A DNA stretch of 64,000 nt. It comes from Cupriavidus pampae (GTDB lineage: Bacteria > Pseudomonadota > Gammaproteobacteria > Burkholderiales > Burkholderiaceae). Positions 9,301 to 16,684 of the stretch are shown piece by piece. The DNA is taken from assembly GCF_914271485.1 (NCBI RefSeq), contig NZ_CAJZAG010000012.1, positions 124,001-188,000 of the forward strand, read 5' to 3'. Numbering within the stretch: position 1 is the first letter of the stretch; each line of letters opens with the position of its first letter. The translations under genes and the position numbers were made by a program. The notes under the pieces are model-generated. The model searched no databases and was not told the DNA's origin. It saw nothing but the letters and a program-made list of their open reading frames with translations.

Positions 9301-9660
9301 TCAGGTCGCGATCGTGTTGCGAGTGTAGCCCAGCAGCAGCGTGGCGATCGTCATGGCCGCGCCGACTACAAGGCCAATGAACGCGCCCTTCGGGTTCTCG
9401 CGCTCTTCCTTGCCGGCCTTGTAGAGACCATAGAGGCTCAGACAGAAGATGATGACGCCCAATGCAGTAAAAACAATTACCCACGTGTCGATACCGGATT
9501 GGGTAACCGTCTTAGCTTTGGTGAAGGTCGCGGTCAGGTCATTGTTACCGGCGCCGGTCGAGTTTTTCATGTCGTCCAGTTTCAGTCCAGTCTGCGCGCT
9601 ACCGGTTGATGCGTAGCCGATCATGGTCAGAGCCATCAGCCTTTCGTACAGCTTTTTCAT
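9301..9660 (-). CDS. icmD/dotP: IcmD/DotP/TraR-like small membrane protein
   Basis: 119 residues: a cleavable signal peptide (MKKLYERLMALTMIGYAST, cut near GSAQ), then two hydrophobic helices (WVIVFTALGVIIFCLSLYGL and AFIGLVVGAAMTIATLLLG) joined by a charged loop KAGKEERENPKG. This layout and the place between icmC and icmJ match IcmD/DotP, an inner-membrane part of the type IVB apparatus. Sequence conservation in this family is low, so the call rests on topology and synteny. Confidence 0.75.
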   Translation of the reverse strand: MKKLYERLMALTMIGYASTGSAQTGLKLDDMKNSTGAGNNDLTATFTKAKTVTQSGIDTWVIVFTALGVIIFCLSLYGLYKAGKEERENPKGAFIGLVVGAAMTIATLLLGYTRNTIAT

Positions 9661-9687
9661 TGCTAACCTCCCGAGGTACGTGGTGAA

Positions 9688-10251
9688 TCAGAAAATAAAG
9701 ATCTTGACGAAGTCGAATCCAGTCCATAGCGACATCTTGGCCAGAAACTCCTCCATGTAGATGCACAGGCAACCGCCGATGACATAGGCAATTGCACCGC
9801 CCCACTCCTTCTCAACGCCGTTGTAGTAGCGATTGAGGAGCATCCAACCGCGACCGGAGGCCAACAGGCCCAGAATCGCAAACAGCCCGAAGATCGCCGC
9901 AATCGCGGCCTGCTGCGTAGCCGTCATACCGGACCCATTCAAGCCCAAGGCCCCATTGTTTACTTCGGTGCCGAGAAGGGTGTTCTTGGTGACGGCCGTG
10001 ATGTAGAGCAGGCTGGTCAGCAAAGCCCCAGTCAGTAGGCTCGACACCGCGCCGGTGTACGAGACGGTCCTGCCGGTTGGCGTGCGGCCGTCGTTGTTGT
10101 TGATGACGTAGAAGGCATAGATGCCTTGGCAGAACAGCACGACGCCGATGGCTGCGATGAGGACAATCAGAAACGCGAAGATGGCCGGGAATGCGCCCGA
10201 CAGGTTCACGAGAATCTGGAGAAAGTCGGACCAGCTGGACTGGTTGTTCAT
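9688..10251 (-). CDS. icmC/dotE: IcmC/DotE/TraQ-like membrane protein
   Basis: 187 residues with four hydrophobic segments (around residues 22-45, 70-88, 113-132 and 150-167). The conserved-looking element GIYAFYVINNNDGRTPTGRTVSY follows the first helix. Size, topology and position between IcmG/DotF and IcmD/DotP match IcmC/DotE, an inner-membrane component of unknown mechanistic role. GGAGCG about 12 nt before the ATG may serve as ribosome-binding site. Confidence 0.8.
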   Translation of the reverse strand: MNNQSSWSDFLQILVNLSGAFPAIFAFLIVLIAAIGVVLFCQGIYAFYVINNNDGRTPTGRTVSYTGAVSSLLTGALLTSLLYITAVTKNTLLGTEVNNGALGLNGSGMTATQQAAIAAIFGLFAILGLLASGRGWMLLNRYYNGVEKEWGGAIAYVIGGCLCIYMEEFLAKMSLWTGFDFVKIFIF

Positions 10252-10266
10252 CGCTGTCCGCTCCGA

Positions 10267-11388
10267 TTAGCGAAAGCCGATGTACTGGTTGTTCTCCAGC
10301 ACGATCCTGCGATTGCGCGTATCGACTGCGACAACCTTCAATCCATCGATCGCGTCACCCACGGTTACGCTGTCCTCGCGGCCTTCTTTGACACCGCCGG
10401 TGCGCTCGTAGAACGCCCGGTTGCCAATCCAGCCCGTGAGGAAGTAGTCGCGTCGCGGCGTCGGCTCACCCGTCGTCTTGGCCGCCGGCGGCGCAGCCTT
10501 CGCAGCGGCGACGGTGCGCGGCACGCCGCGTACGACGCCAGCGGCTGCTTCACGTTTTTGCTCAGCGTCGGCGCTCTCTTGCGACTCTTTGGCGGCCGGC
10601 TTCGCATGCACTTCCTTCTTGGGCTGCGCCTTCTGCTGCGGCTTTGCTTCGGGCTTCGGCTCCGGCTTCGTCTGCGCCGCAGCATTGCGGCTATCGTTCA
10701 GCGCCTTGATAGCGACCGAAAGCTCCTGCAGACGTGCATCCACGTTCGCGAGGCGCTTCTGGATCTCCTCGCGCTCGCGCGGCCAGTCGCGAACGATCTG
10801 CGCCGTACGCGCATCCAGCGCGGGCGCGTCTTGTTGGGAATGCGGCGGTGTGACGACAGCAGGCATCTGCGGAGAAGGGGGGCTATGGGCCGCAGCAGCG
10901 GCGGCGGCTGCGACTGCGATCGCCGGCTCGTTTGCCGGTACCGCCTGTTGCGGCTCCTGCGGCGCGGCCTGCACCGACTGCTGCATCGCAGGCGCCGGTT
11001 GGATTGCCGGTTGTGCCTGCATCCCGGGTTGCACTCCCGGCTGGATCTGGGGCTGCCTCCCCGGTGGCGTCACCATTTGGGCGACCGGTACCGGCGCCCC
11101 AGCATTCGGCCCCGCCTGCTGCTGCACCGGGTGGGCCGGCTGCTGCATGATGACTTCGGCTTCAGCGGCCGCTGCTTGCCGCTGCTGCCAGACCTTGTAG
11201 GCAAAGGCACTTGCCAAACCGAGCACGACGAGGCCGAAGAGGCCCGATACGATCTTCAACCATCCCGGCACGCCCCCCTTCTTTGCAGCAGCGCGTGCAG
11301 GCGGGGGCGGGGTGTCGTCGAGCTCGTGGTCGGCGTCGTCAATGATGTCATCGCCCATCTGGATGTCCGCGTGTTCAAGGGTTGTCAC
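10267..11388 (-). CDS. icmG/dotF: IcmG/DotF/TraP-like inner-membrane core-complex protein
   Basis: 373 residues: acidic cytoplasmic N-terminus, one transmembrane helix near residues 45-65 (IVSGLFGLVVLGLASAFAY), a long Gln/Pro/Ala-rich periplasmic stretch, a coiled-coil-like segment (REEIQKRLANVDARLQELSVAIKAL), a Lys/Glu/Ala linker, and a small C-terminal domain ending with RRIVLENNQYIGFR. This bitopic design and the position next to icmE/dotG match IcmG/DotF, which bridges inner and outer membrane parts of the core. The low-complexity middle is likely to vary in length among relatives. Confidence 0.8.
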   Translation of the reverse strand: MTTLEHADIQMGDDIIDDADHELDDTPPPPARAAAKKGGVPGWLKIVSGLFGLVVLGLASAFAYKVWQQRQAAAAEAEVIMQQPAHPVQQQAGPNAGAPVPVAQMVTPPGRQPQIQPGVQPGMQAQPAIQPAPAMQQSVQAAPQEPQQAVPANEPAIAVAAAAAAAAHSPPSPQMPAVVTPPHSQQDAPALDARTAQIVRDWPREREEIQKRLANVDARLQELSVAIKALNDSRNAAAQTKPEPKPEAKPQQKAQPKKEVHAKPAAKESQESADAEQKREAAAGVVRGVPRTVAAAKAAPPAAKTTGEPTPRRDYFLTGWIGNRAFYERTGGVKEGREDSVTVGDAIDGLKVVAVDTRNRRIVLENNQYIGFR

Positions 11389-11432
11389 GTTGTGCCTCTT
11401 CGAGTAGGTAGTGCTCGCGCTTCAATAGGAAA

Positions 11433-12830
11433 TCAGTATTTTTTTTCTTCGTACACGGGCGCCAAGAAAACGACGGTCAGGTCCTTGTTCCGATAGAGCT
11501 TGACGGTCGGCTTGATCGCCTGTGCTTCGCGCGCAAAAGTGTCGCCCATGGCAATGCCGACTTGCCCGGCGGCCATCTGTGCTGTGCGCCGTGCGTCGAT
11601 CTTGTCCGTGGTCGTAGTCGTCGTTGTCACATTGCCCACGGTGGTTGCGCTCGTGGTACCAGTGATGATGGACGCTGCCTGACCAATACCCTTCAGGGCG
11701 CCCGCCACGAACAAGCTGCCGTACTTACGCACGCCGTGCTTGTTCACGTCGTCAGCCATGGCGCTTTCGCCTTCGGAGTCGATGCCGATCGCGGTAATGG
11801 CAATCACGCCTTTGCCCGGACGCGACAACTTGTCCAGCACAACAGAAAAGCTCTGGTCGATCGCGTCCTGACTGCTGGGCTCGGCGCGGCCGAGTACGTT
11901 GAACGTCTGCTCGCCGTCATAGCAGTTGGCCACGACATCCTTGCGAGCCGCGTCCGAGCTAACACCGAATTTCAAGGTGCAATACACGGCATCGCCAGCA
12001 TCAAACAGCGGCTTTTGGCCCGACGCTGCGGCCATCTGCTGGCCCGACAATTGAGGTGTAGCAGCTGCGCCGTTCGCCTGTCCGGCGCCGTACGGATTGG
12101 CCTGATTTGCCTGCATCGATGTTTGGACCATCTTTGGCGAGCGGTCCGGCAATTCATAGCGGCCGGTCGAAAAGCTTGGGCCGCCTCCCGACGACGGACA
12201 GGCCCAACCACGCGCGCAGTTCACCTGCGGCATGATGTCTTCCTTCACATACTTCGCCCGAGCCTGCGGATCCATGACGATGACCTGCGGGGCCGTTGCC
12301 GCAGGAGCACTTGCCCCCGATGTGCCGGACGCTGCGGCTGCCGCACTGGCCGGCGCAGCGGCGGGAGCGCTTGCCGGTGCCATTGCATTGCCACCGAGCT
12401 TGTAAGCGTTCGCGTTGTCGCCGGTGACAACGGGTTGGGGGATATACACGCCGCCTTGGCGGTTCACCTGCTCGCTTTCTGCATTGATCGCCTCTCGGCG
12501 CATCTGCGCCTCGGCGGGGTTCGCTGCAAACGTCGGTGAGGTGCCTTGCGGCGCAGGGGCCAGAGCGCCCGTGGCGTCAACGCGCTGCGCGGTGATCGGA
12601 GGTGGCTTGCGATTCCAGCTCATGATGCCAATGACAAGAATGCCGACGATCACGACCCCAAAGGTGATGATCGCCACCCTGCCCTTGCCCGCGCCGAACA
12701 CGGCCTTGATGTTCCGCTTGCCTAGTTCGCGGCTGCGCTTGTCGGCGGCCTTTTGCGCTTGCGGATCGAATTCCGTGCCCGCGTCATCGAGATCATCCGC
12801 CGGATTGATGTTGGGATCGTTCTCGCTCAT
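11433..12830 (-). CDS. icmE/dotG/traO: IcmE/DotG/TraO core-complex protein (VirB10-like)
   Basis: 465 residues. One transmembrane helix near residues 53-72 after a charged cytoplasmic N-terminus; an Ala/Pro-rich periplasmic linker; a C-terminal VirB10/TrbI-type domain with DAVYCTLKFGVSSDA, GVIAITAIGID and the closing block TVKLYRNKDLTVVFLAPVY. This protein spans the periplasm and lines the outer-membrane channel together with DotH, DotC and DotD. It lacks the long pentapeptide-like repeats of Legionella DotG and is close in size to plasmid TraO. It lies 4 bp after the icmK/dotH stop. Confidence 0.88.
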   Translation of the reverse strand: MSENDPNINPADDLDDAGTEFDPQAQKAADKRSRELGKRNIKAVFGAGKGRVAIITFGVVIVGILVIGIMSWNRKPPPITAQRVDATGALAPAPQGTSPTFAANPAEAQMRREAINAESEQVNRQGGVYIPQPVVTGDNANAYKLGGNAMAPASAPAAAPASAAAAASGTSGASAPAATAPQVIVMDPQARAKYVKEDIMPQVNCARGWACPSSGGGPSFSTGRYELPDRSPKMVQTSMQANQANPYGAGQANGAAATPQLSGQQMAAASGQKPLFDAGDAVYCTLKFGVSSDAARKDVVANCYDGEQTFNVLGRAEPSSQDAIDQSFSVVLDKLSRPGKGVIAITAIGIDSEGESAMADDVNKHGVRKYGSLFVAGALKGIGQAASIITGTTSATTVGNVTTTTTTTDKIDARRTAQMAAGQVGIAMGDTFAREAQAIKPTVKLYRNKDLTVVFLAPVYEEKKY

Positions 12831-12834
12831 TGCA

Positions 12835-13758
12835 TTAATTTCCGGAGATGTTCATGGCGTTGGCTTTGCCGTCAATGCTCACGAGCAACGACGGATAGAC
12901 GCGATTGAAGGCATAAACATGCATGCCGTCCGCGCTGCCGACATGGTTTGCGAATGCCGGGGAAAGCAAGGTGTGGCGGGTGCGCAGATACAGCTTTCCA
13001 TTCAACATCCATGCCTCGGCGCCGTAGCCGCCGACTTTCAGACGCACCGCGCCTTGCGGCGGCACGCCGTCCAAAAAACCGCCCATAGCGGTGTCCAGTT
13101 CTGGCATGCGATCCATCGCAATGATCTGCGGCTTTGCGTTCGGGTTACGCCCCGCAACGCGGACCGGGATCTGCGCGTCCACTTCATCGGACTGCCCGGC
13201 CGTGACAACAAACGTCAGCGGCGACGGCAGGTCTTCGAGCTCCACGACGACGTTGCCATAGGCGTACATCAGCCTCGGAGCCAGTTTCACAATGTTCGTG
13301 GCAGCGGCCGCGCCGTTGCTGTTGGCGGTGCGCTCGCCGCACGATACGCCGTCCGTTACGAGACTACAGTCGAGGGAAACGCTCTTGACGAACCACGGAT
13401 TGCCGTTGGTGTCGCTGAAGACCAGCGGTGTGATCCAGCCTGACGAAAGCCGCACCATGCGAGGAGGCTGCGCGGCGTCCGGCTCGATGTAGAACGTGCG
13501 CGTGACCGGCTTGGCCACCTTGTTCTGCGGATAGGGCGAAATCATCTGCTTGCGGGCATTCGACGCGCCAAGCTTCAGTTGCTCGATCTGCTCTGGCGTG
13601 AGGACCAGTGCGTTTTGCTCCTGCACCGTGCTACGCACGGTCTCCTGAATGATGGGAACGGGAGGGGTCGACACCTGCTGTTGCTGTGCCTGTGCGTGCG
13701 CGCCGGCCGCGACGGCCAATGTGCACACACCGAGAATTTTGCGCATGGTCAGTTTCAT
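12835..13758 (-). CDS. icmK/dotH/traN: IcmK/DotH/TraN outer-membrane core protein
   Basis: 307 residues from ATG 13758, which forms an ATGA overlap with the icmL stop. Upstream extension of the frame lies inside icmL and is rejected. A signal peptide is visible (MRKILGVCTLAVAAGAHAQ), followed by a Gln-rich mature start and the conserved-looking stretch RMVRLSSGWITPLVFSDTNGN, then LRTRHTLLSPAFANHVGSADG near the C-terminus. IcmK/DotH forms the outer-membrane ring with DotC and DotD. Neighbours icmL and icmE are as in R64 traM-N-O and Legionella icmL-K-E. Confidence 0.9.
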   Translation of the reverse strand: MKLTMRKILGVCTLAVAAGAHAQAQQQQVSTPPVPIIQETVRSTVQEQNALVLTPEQIEQLKLGASNARKQMISPYPQNKVAKPVTRTFYIEPDAAQPPRMVRLSSGWITPLVFSDTNGNPWFVKSVSLDCSLVTDGVSCGERTANSNGAAAATNIVKLAPRLMYAYGNVVVELEDLPSPLTFVVTAGQSDEVDAQIPVRVAGRNPNAKPQIIAMDRMPELDTAMGGFLDGVPPQGAVRLKVGGYGAEAWMLNGKLYLRTRHTLLSPAFANHVGSADGMHVYAFNRVYPSLLVSIDGKANAMNISGN

Positions 13759-14426
13759 TTGAGCAGATAGGACGACTCGATGTTGGCCACGGCGATGCCC
13801 CGCGAGTTCGCACGAGTGGGTGGAACACGCTTCACGGTCACCTTCAACAGCAGCGTTTCCGTAGTGGGAGCCTTGGCGCCTGCGGTGTACGACACGCTCA
13901 GCGGGACGTCGATGATCCACCAAGCCGGTGACGGCGAATTGGGGTTGCTATGTCGGGACAACACGGGCACCCGGCCCGTACCGGCGCTAGTGGCCGACAC
14001 GACAAAGAAGTTAGTCCGGACTGTTTGCAGTGTCTGGGAATTGCCAAACGCATTCACGTACGCGTTGCGGTATTCCTCGGTCATGTTGCGCGCGGCAACG
14101 GTCTCGATCTGGCGTTGGAAGTTTTTGAAATCGTAGGTGTTCACGCCGACGGCGACGTCAACGGCAAACTCGGTGATCGCTGCAAGATCGACGGTCGGCT
14201 CGTTGATGCCCGGCACGCTGCAGACTGCAGCGGCGTTGGTCGTCGGGAGAAAGTGCTCGGTCTTGTAGAAGAACGCGTACCAACCGAGGAAGAAGCATGC
14301 AGCGGCCATGATGAGCACCAGTGGCAACCAGATGACAGCGGCCCGTTTGTTGTCCGAGTAGTTCTTTGCTTCCTCGTAACGAGTGTCGTGGACGCGCTGC
14401 AGATTCTTGTCTGGCTTGTTGCTCAT
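13755..14426 (-). CDS. icmL/dotI/traM: IcmL/DotI/TraM inner-membrane protein
   Basis: 223 residues from ATG 14426, overlapping the previous stop as ATGA. N-terminal cytoplasmic segment MSNKPDKNLQRVHDTRYEEAKN-type, one transmembrane helix near residues 34-53, then a periplasmic domain with KNFQRQIETVAARNMTEEY and a C-terminal strand-rich part (WWIIDVPLSVSYTAG). That is the DotI/TraM architecture: a membrane-anchored, NTF2-like periplasmic domain forming a ring in the inner-membrane complex. Confidence 0.9.
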   Translation of the reverse strand: MSNKPDKNLQRVHDTRYEEAKNYSDNKRAAVIWLPLVLIMAAACFFLGWYAFFYKTEHFLPTTNAAAVCSVPGINEPTVDLAAITEFAVDVAVGVNTYDFKNFQRQIETVAARNMTEEYRNAYVNAFGNSQTLQTVRTNFFVVSATSAGTGRVPVLSRHSNPNSPSPAWWIIDVPLSVSYTAGAKAPTTETLLLKVTVKRVPPTRANSRGIAVANIESSYLLK

Positions 14427-14686
14427 TGGCTGGCTCGGATAATGGGGAGTTCGCACGAGAACACTGTGCCATCGCTTGCGAACGCTTGGACGTGCTCGAC
14501 AAACAGCGTTGCATAGACGGTGAGTGCCAAGGCGACAGCGGCAAGCCCGTAAGTAGCATATCGGCACACCGTGGCGATATGCGCAAACCATCGACCGACA
14601 ACGCGATGAAACGCGGGAGAGCGCTCGGTACGCGGATGCCCCCAACTCGTCGCGAACGGGGTGTGTGTTGGCTGGCGCTTAGTCAT
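14423..14686 (-). CDS. Small single-span membrane protein, IcmM/DotJ-like position
   Basis: 87 residues. A charged N-terminus with many His/Arg residues is followed by one hydrophobic helix (YATYGLAAVALALTVYATLFV) and a short tail. The gene directly precedes and overlaps icmL/dotI. In Legionella the neighbour of icmL is icmM/dotJ, a short membrane partner of DotI; this could be its counterpart, but the sequence is too short for me to say so beyond size, topology and position. Confidence 0.6.
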   Translation of the reverse strand: MTKRQPTHTPFATSWGHPRTERSPAFHRVVGRWFAHIATVCRYATYGLAAVALALTVYATLFVEHVQAFASDGTVFSCELPIIRASQ

Positions 14687-15245
14687 GACGTGGCAGGAGC
14701 GATCGGTAGTCGCGCTTGGCAGTTGGCACGACCACCGGCACCGAAGGCTCGAATGCGATCAACGGCTCGTCAAGCATGATGGCGCGCGTGACAGCCTGTT
14801 TCCATTCGGTCGTCGTCGTCACAGCGAATCGTTCGCGCCCGATCTTCCGGACGCTGGTCCAGAGGACCTTTTCGAGCCAGCGTTCGGCAATGCCGGGATT
14901 GGTTGGCGGCGCGTGCACGAAGAGGCGAGCGCGCTCCATGAGAGTCTCGAACGTTTCGCCCGCGCTGGCCAATACGGCCTCGGCAATCAATGCTCGGATG
15001 TCACTGACGCTCGGGCATTCCGTCCATTCGTTCACCACCTTGCGGATCAGTTGCTCGACGCAATCCTCCCGGACTGCGTCCGGGATCACGCCGATCAGCT
15101 CGTTCACAAAGAGGCGAACTCGGACATCCTCGTCCCCCACGCTGTGGGAAAAAACCTGTACGACCTGCTTCGCGAAACGGTGCGCGAAGTACTGCTTGCG
15201 CTGGAGCGCGGCAAGTAGTCGGTCGGTCTGGGTGGCTTCCGGCAT
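14679..15245 (-). CDS. Hypothetical protein, first gene of the leftward secretion operon
   Basis: 188 residues, predicted mostly helical and soluble (LLAALQRKQYFAHRFAKQVV at the N-terminus, LIGVIPDAVREDCVEQLIRK in the middle). No signal peptide or membrane segment. It overlaps the next gene by 8 bp, so it belongs to the icm/dot operon, and it is the first gene after the iteron-bearing region. I do not recognise a family. It may be an operon-specific chaperone or regulator, but nothing in the sequence decides this. Confidence 0.7.
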   Translation of the reverse strand: MPEATQTDRLLAALQRKQYFAHRFAKQVVQVFSHSVGDEDVRVRLFVNELIGVIPDAVREDCVEQLIRKVVNEWTECPSVSDIRALIAEAVLASAGETFETLMERARLFVHAPPTNPGIAERWLEKVLWTSVRKIGRERFAVTTTTEWKQAVTRAIMLDEPLIAFEPSVPVVVPTAKRDYRSLLPRHD

Positions 15246-15313
15246 CGGGCAGGGGCATCAAAAAGGTTTAGATAGCGGTGGCATTCTCCGAGAAATGCGG
15301 TATTTGTGTCAAT

Positions 15314-15343
15314 CGTGAAGAGAAAAATAACGTTTTTTTCACG
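15314..15343. repeat. Imperfect inverted repeat upstream of the secretion operon
   Basis: CGTGAA at 15314-15319 and TTCACG at 15338-15343, with A-rich and T-rich inner arms (GAAAAA / GTTTTT). It lies about 70 bp upstream of the first gene of the leftward operon, where an operator or promoter element would be expected. It could also form a weak hairpin; no function can be assigned from sequence alone. Confidence 0.35.
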
Positions 15344-15376
15344 TGCGGCTGTCGCGATTGTGTCGTATATGGCCAA

Positions 15377-15970
15377 TGTCCGAGTTCACCACGTCATTGC
15401 ACTATGGACGGTGAACACCCACATCCCGGCTGGAGTCCGCTTCTGCCTTTTCTGTCTTTGTTGATCTCCACTCCACCCCCCGCGTGCGCAGGCGCACGCG
15501 TTTACTGGGTAGTAGTAAACAGTGGTATACGTTTACTAAAAACTATTGCACAGATCCGGACGGGGCGAATTCCATCGTGAAATCAATGGTTTAATGGCGC
15601 TTTTTGGTCGATAGTGTCCGAGTTGACCACGTACTCTGTCCGGGTTGACCACGTAGTGTGTCCGAGCTCGCCACGTACTGTGTCCGGGTTCACCACGTCC
15701 TCTGTCCGAGTTAGCCACGGAGCCTGTCCGAGTTGACCACGGTCTTGTGCGTGTTCCCCACGCCATTTGTCCGAGTTCACCACGTGCTATTTCGGCACCG
15801 GAATGCCAATGTCCGAGTTCACCACTCCCTTTCGTGGGTGCATTAGCGACGTCGGTATACGGCTACGGCCCACTCGACCGGCTGGATTTCTGTCCAAGTT
15901 CACCACGGTTTTGTCCGAGTTCGCCACGCCAACGCGCCGCGTCACCACCCCATGTCCGAGTTCACCACGT
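15377..15970 (+). repeat. Iteron array, consensus TGTCCGAGTTNACCACGT
   Basis: Direct 18-bp repeats start at 15377, 15615, 15637, 15659, 15681, 15703, 15725, 15746 (degenerate), 15768, 15810, 15891, 15912 and 15953, all in one orientation. The central block 15615-15785 holds eight copies on a 21-22 bp pitch, two helical turns, so an initiator would bind the same DNA face at each. Variation is mostly at the central position (GTTGACC, GTTCACC, GTTCGCC). The outlying copies may serve copy-number control by handcuffing, as known for iteron plasmids; that role is inferred. Confidence 0.92.
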
Positions 15971-16132
15971 AGTTCCACTGCTCTCACCCAGTCCGTCGAG
16001 GGTGGCCTGCTTCCCTTCATTCGTTGACATTGCAATACAATGAATGACAGGGAACGTATGCGCATAAAAAAAGGCGCGCCCGGAGGCGCGCCCAACGATG
16101 GACAAGACCCGGTGGGTCTTGCAAACAACTAT

Positions 16133-16684
16133 TCAGCGCTTACGCTTGGAACCGTCCCAGAATCGCACGCGGCCGCTGTCACCGTGCGTGAAGGTGTCGT
16201 ACACCCCTACCCCACCCATTCCAAAGAAGCCGAGCATCTTGGCCACTTGTGTGGGCGTGTAGACATCGTGCTTCACGTCAGCTGCCTTGGCGTGCTTGTG
16301 CTCGGAATTCTCCTTGCCGCCTTCCTTCCGATTGGTCTCTTCAGTCCGATAGCCACTGGTGATGACCCAAGGTGTCGGCCGACCAAGTAGCAGCTCCTGC
16401 CAGTACTGAGCGCCATACAGGAGATTCAGCAGGTTGACGTCCATCATCACTGTCTGCGATTTCTGCTGGTCGCGCAGGATATAGCAAAGTCGTACGTAGT
16501 TGTTGTAATCAACCTGCCCGCCTGACCAATACACCACCCGGTACTCCTCTCCAGTTTCCTGCCGGCGCAGCCATAGCACGCGGTCGCGGACCCAGTAGTC
16601 GTCAGTGCGCGCCCCAGCGATCGATGGCACGAGTAGGGCTGCGCCGGCGGCCCCGGCGCGGCATAGAAACTCCCGGCGATTCAT
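16133..16684 (-). CDS. Tat-exported YcbK/DUF882-like M15 peptidase
   Basis: 183 residues. The N-terminus MNRREFLCRAGAAGAALLV is a twin-arginine signal (RREF). The body matches the DUF882/YcbK family of M15-type murein endopeptidase relatives: the core ITSGYRTEETNRKEGG is followed by SEHKHAKAADV, which holds the metal-binding His and Asp region. Predicted periplasmic, acting on peptidoglycan cross-links. Its ATG overlaps the TGA of the frame-restored repA (ATGA at 16684-16681), so the two genes look translationally coupled, an unexpected pairing. It could aid wall remodelling during transfer. Confidence 0.8.
   Translation of the reverse strand: MNRREFLCRAGAAGAALLVPSIAGARTDDYWVRDRVLWLRRQETGEEYRVVYWSGGQVDYNNYVRLCYILRDQQKSQTVMMDVNLLNLLYGAQYWQELLLGRPTPWVITSGYRTEETNRKEGGKENSEHKHAKAADVKHDVYTPTQVAKMLGFFGMGGVGVYDTFTHGDSGRVRFWDGSKRKR

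Larger units (their letters stand above)
15246..16132. promoter_or_regulatory. Replication-origin region (oriV) without protein genes
   Basis: An 887-bp non-coding region between orf188 and the YcbK-like gene. It holds about 13 iteron copies (15377-15970), an AT-richer stretch with three alternating GTTTACT elements (15499-15537), an imperfect inverted repeat CGTGAA...TTCACG (15314-15343), and one copy of the dispersed motif TATTGCAATGTCAA in reverse orientation (16024-16037). The nearby repA encodes a TrfA-like initiator, a family that binds iterons. The upstream promoter of the secretion operon must also lie at its left end. Confidence 0.8.

Noticed and set aside
15246..15970. Regular repeats taken as a possible CRISPR array
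   Set aside because: The 18-bp units are separated by only about 4 bp in the tight block, no cas genes are nearby, and a TrfA-like initiator is, so they are iterons.
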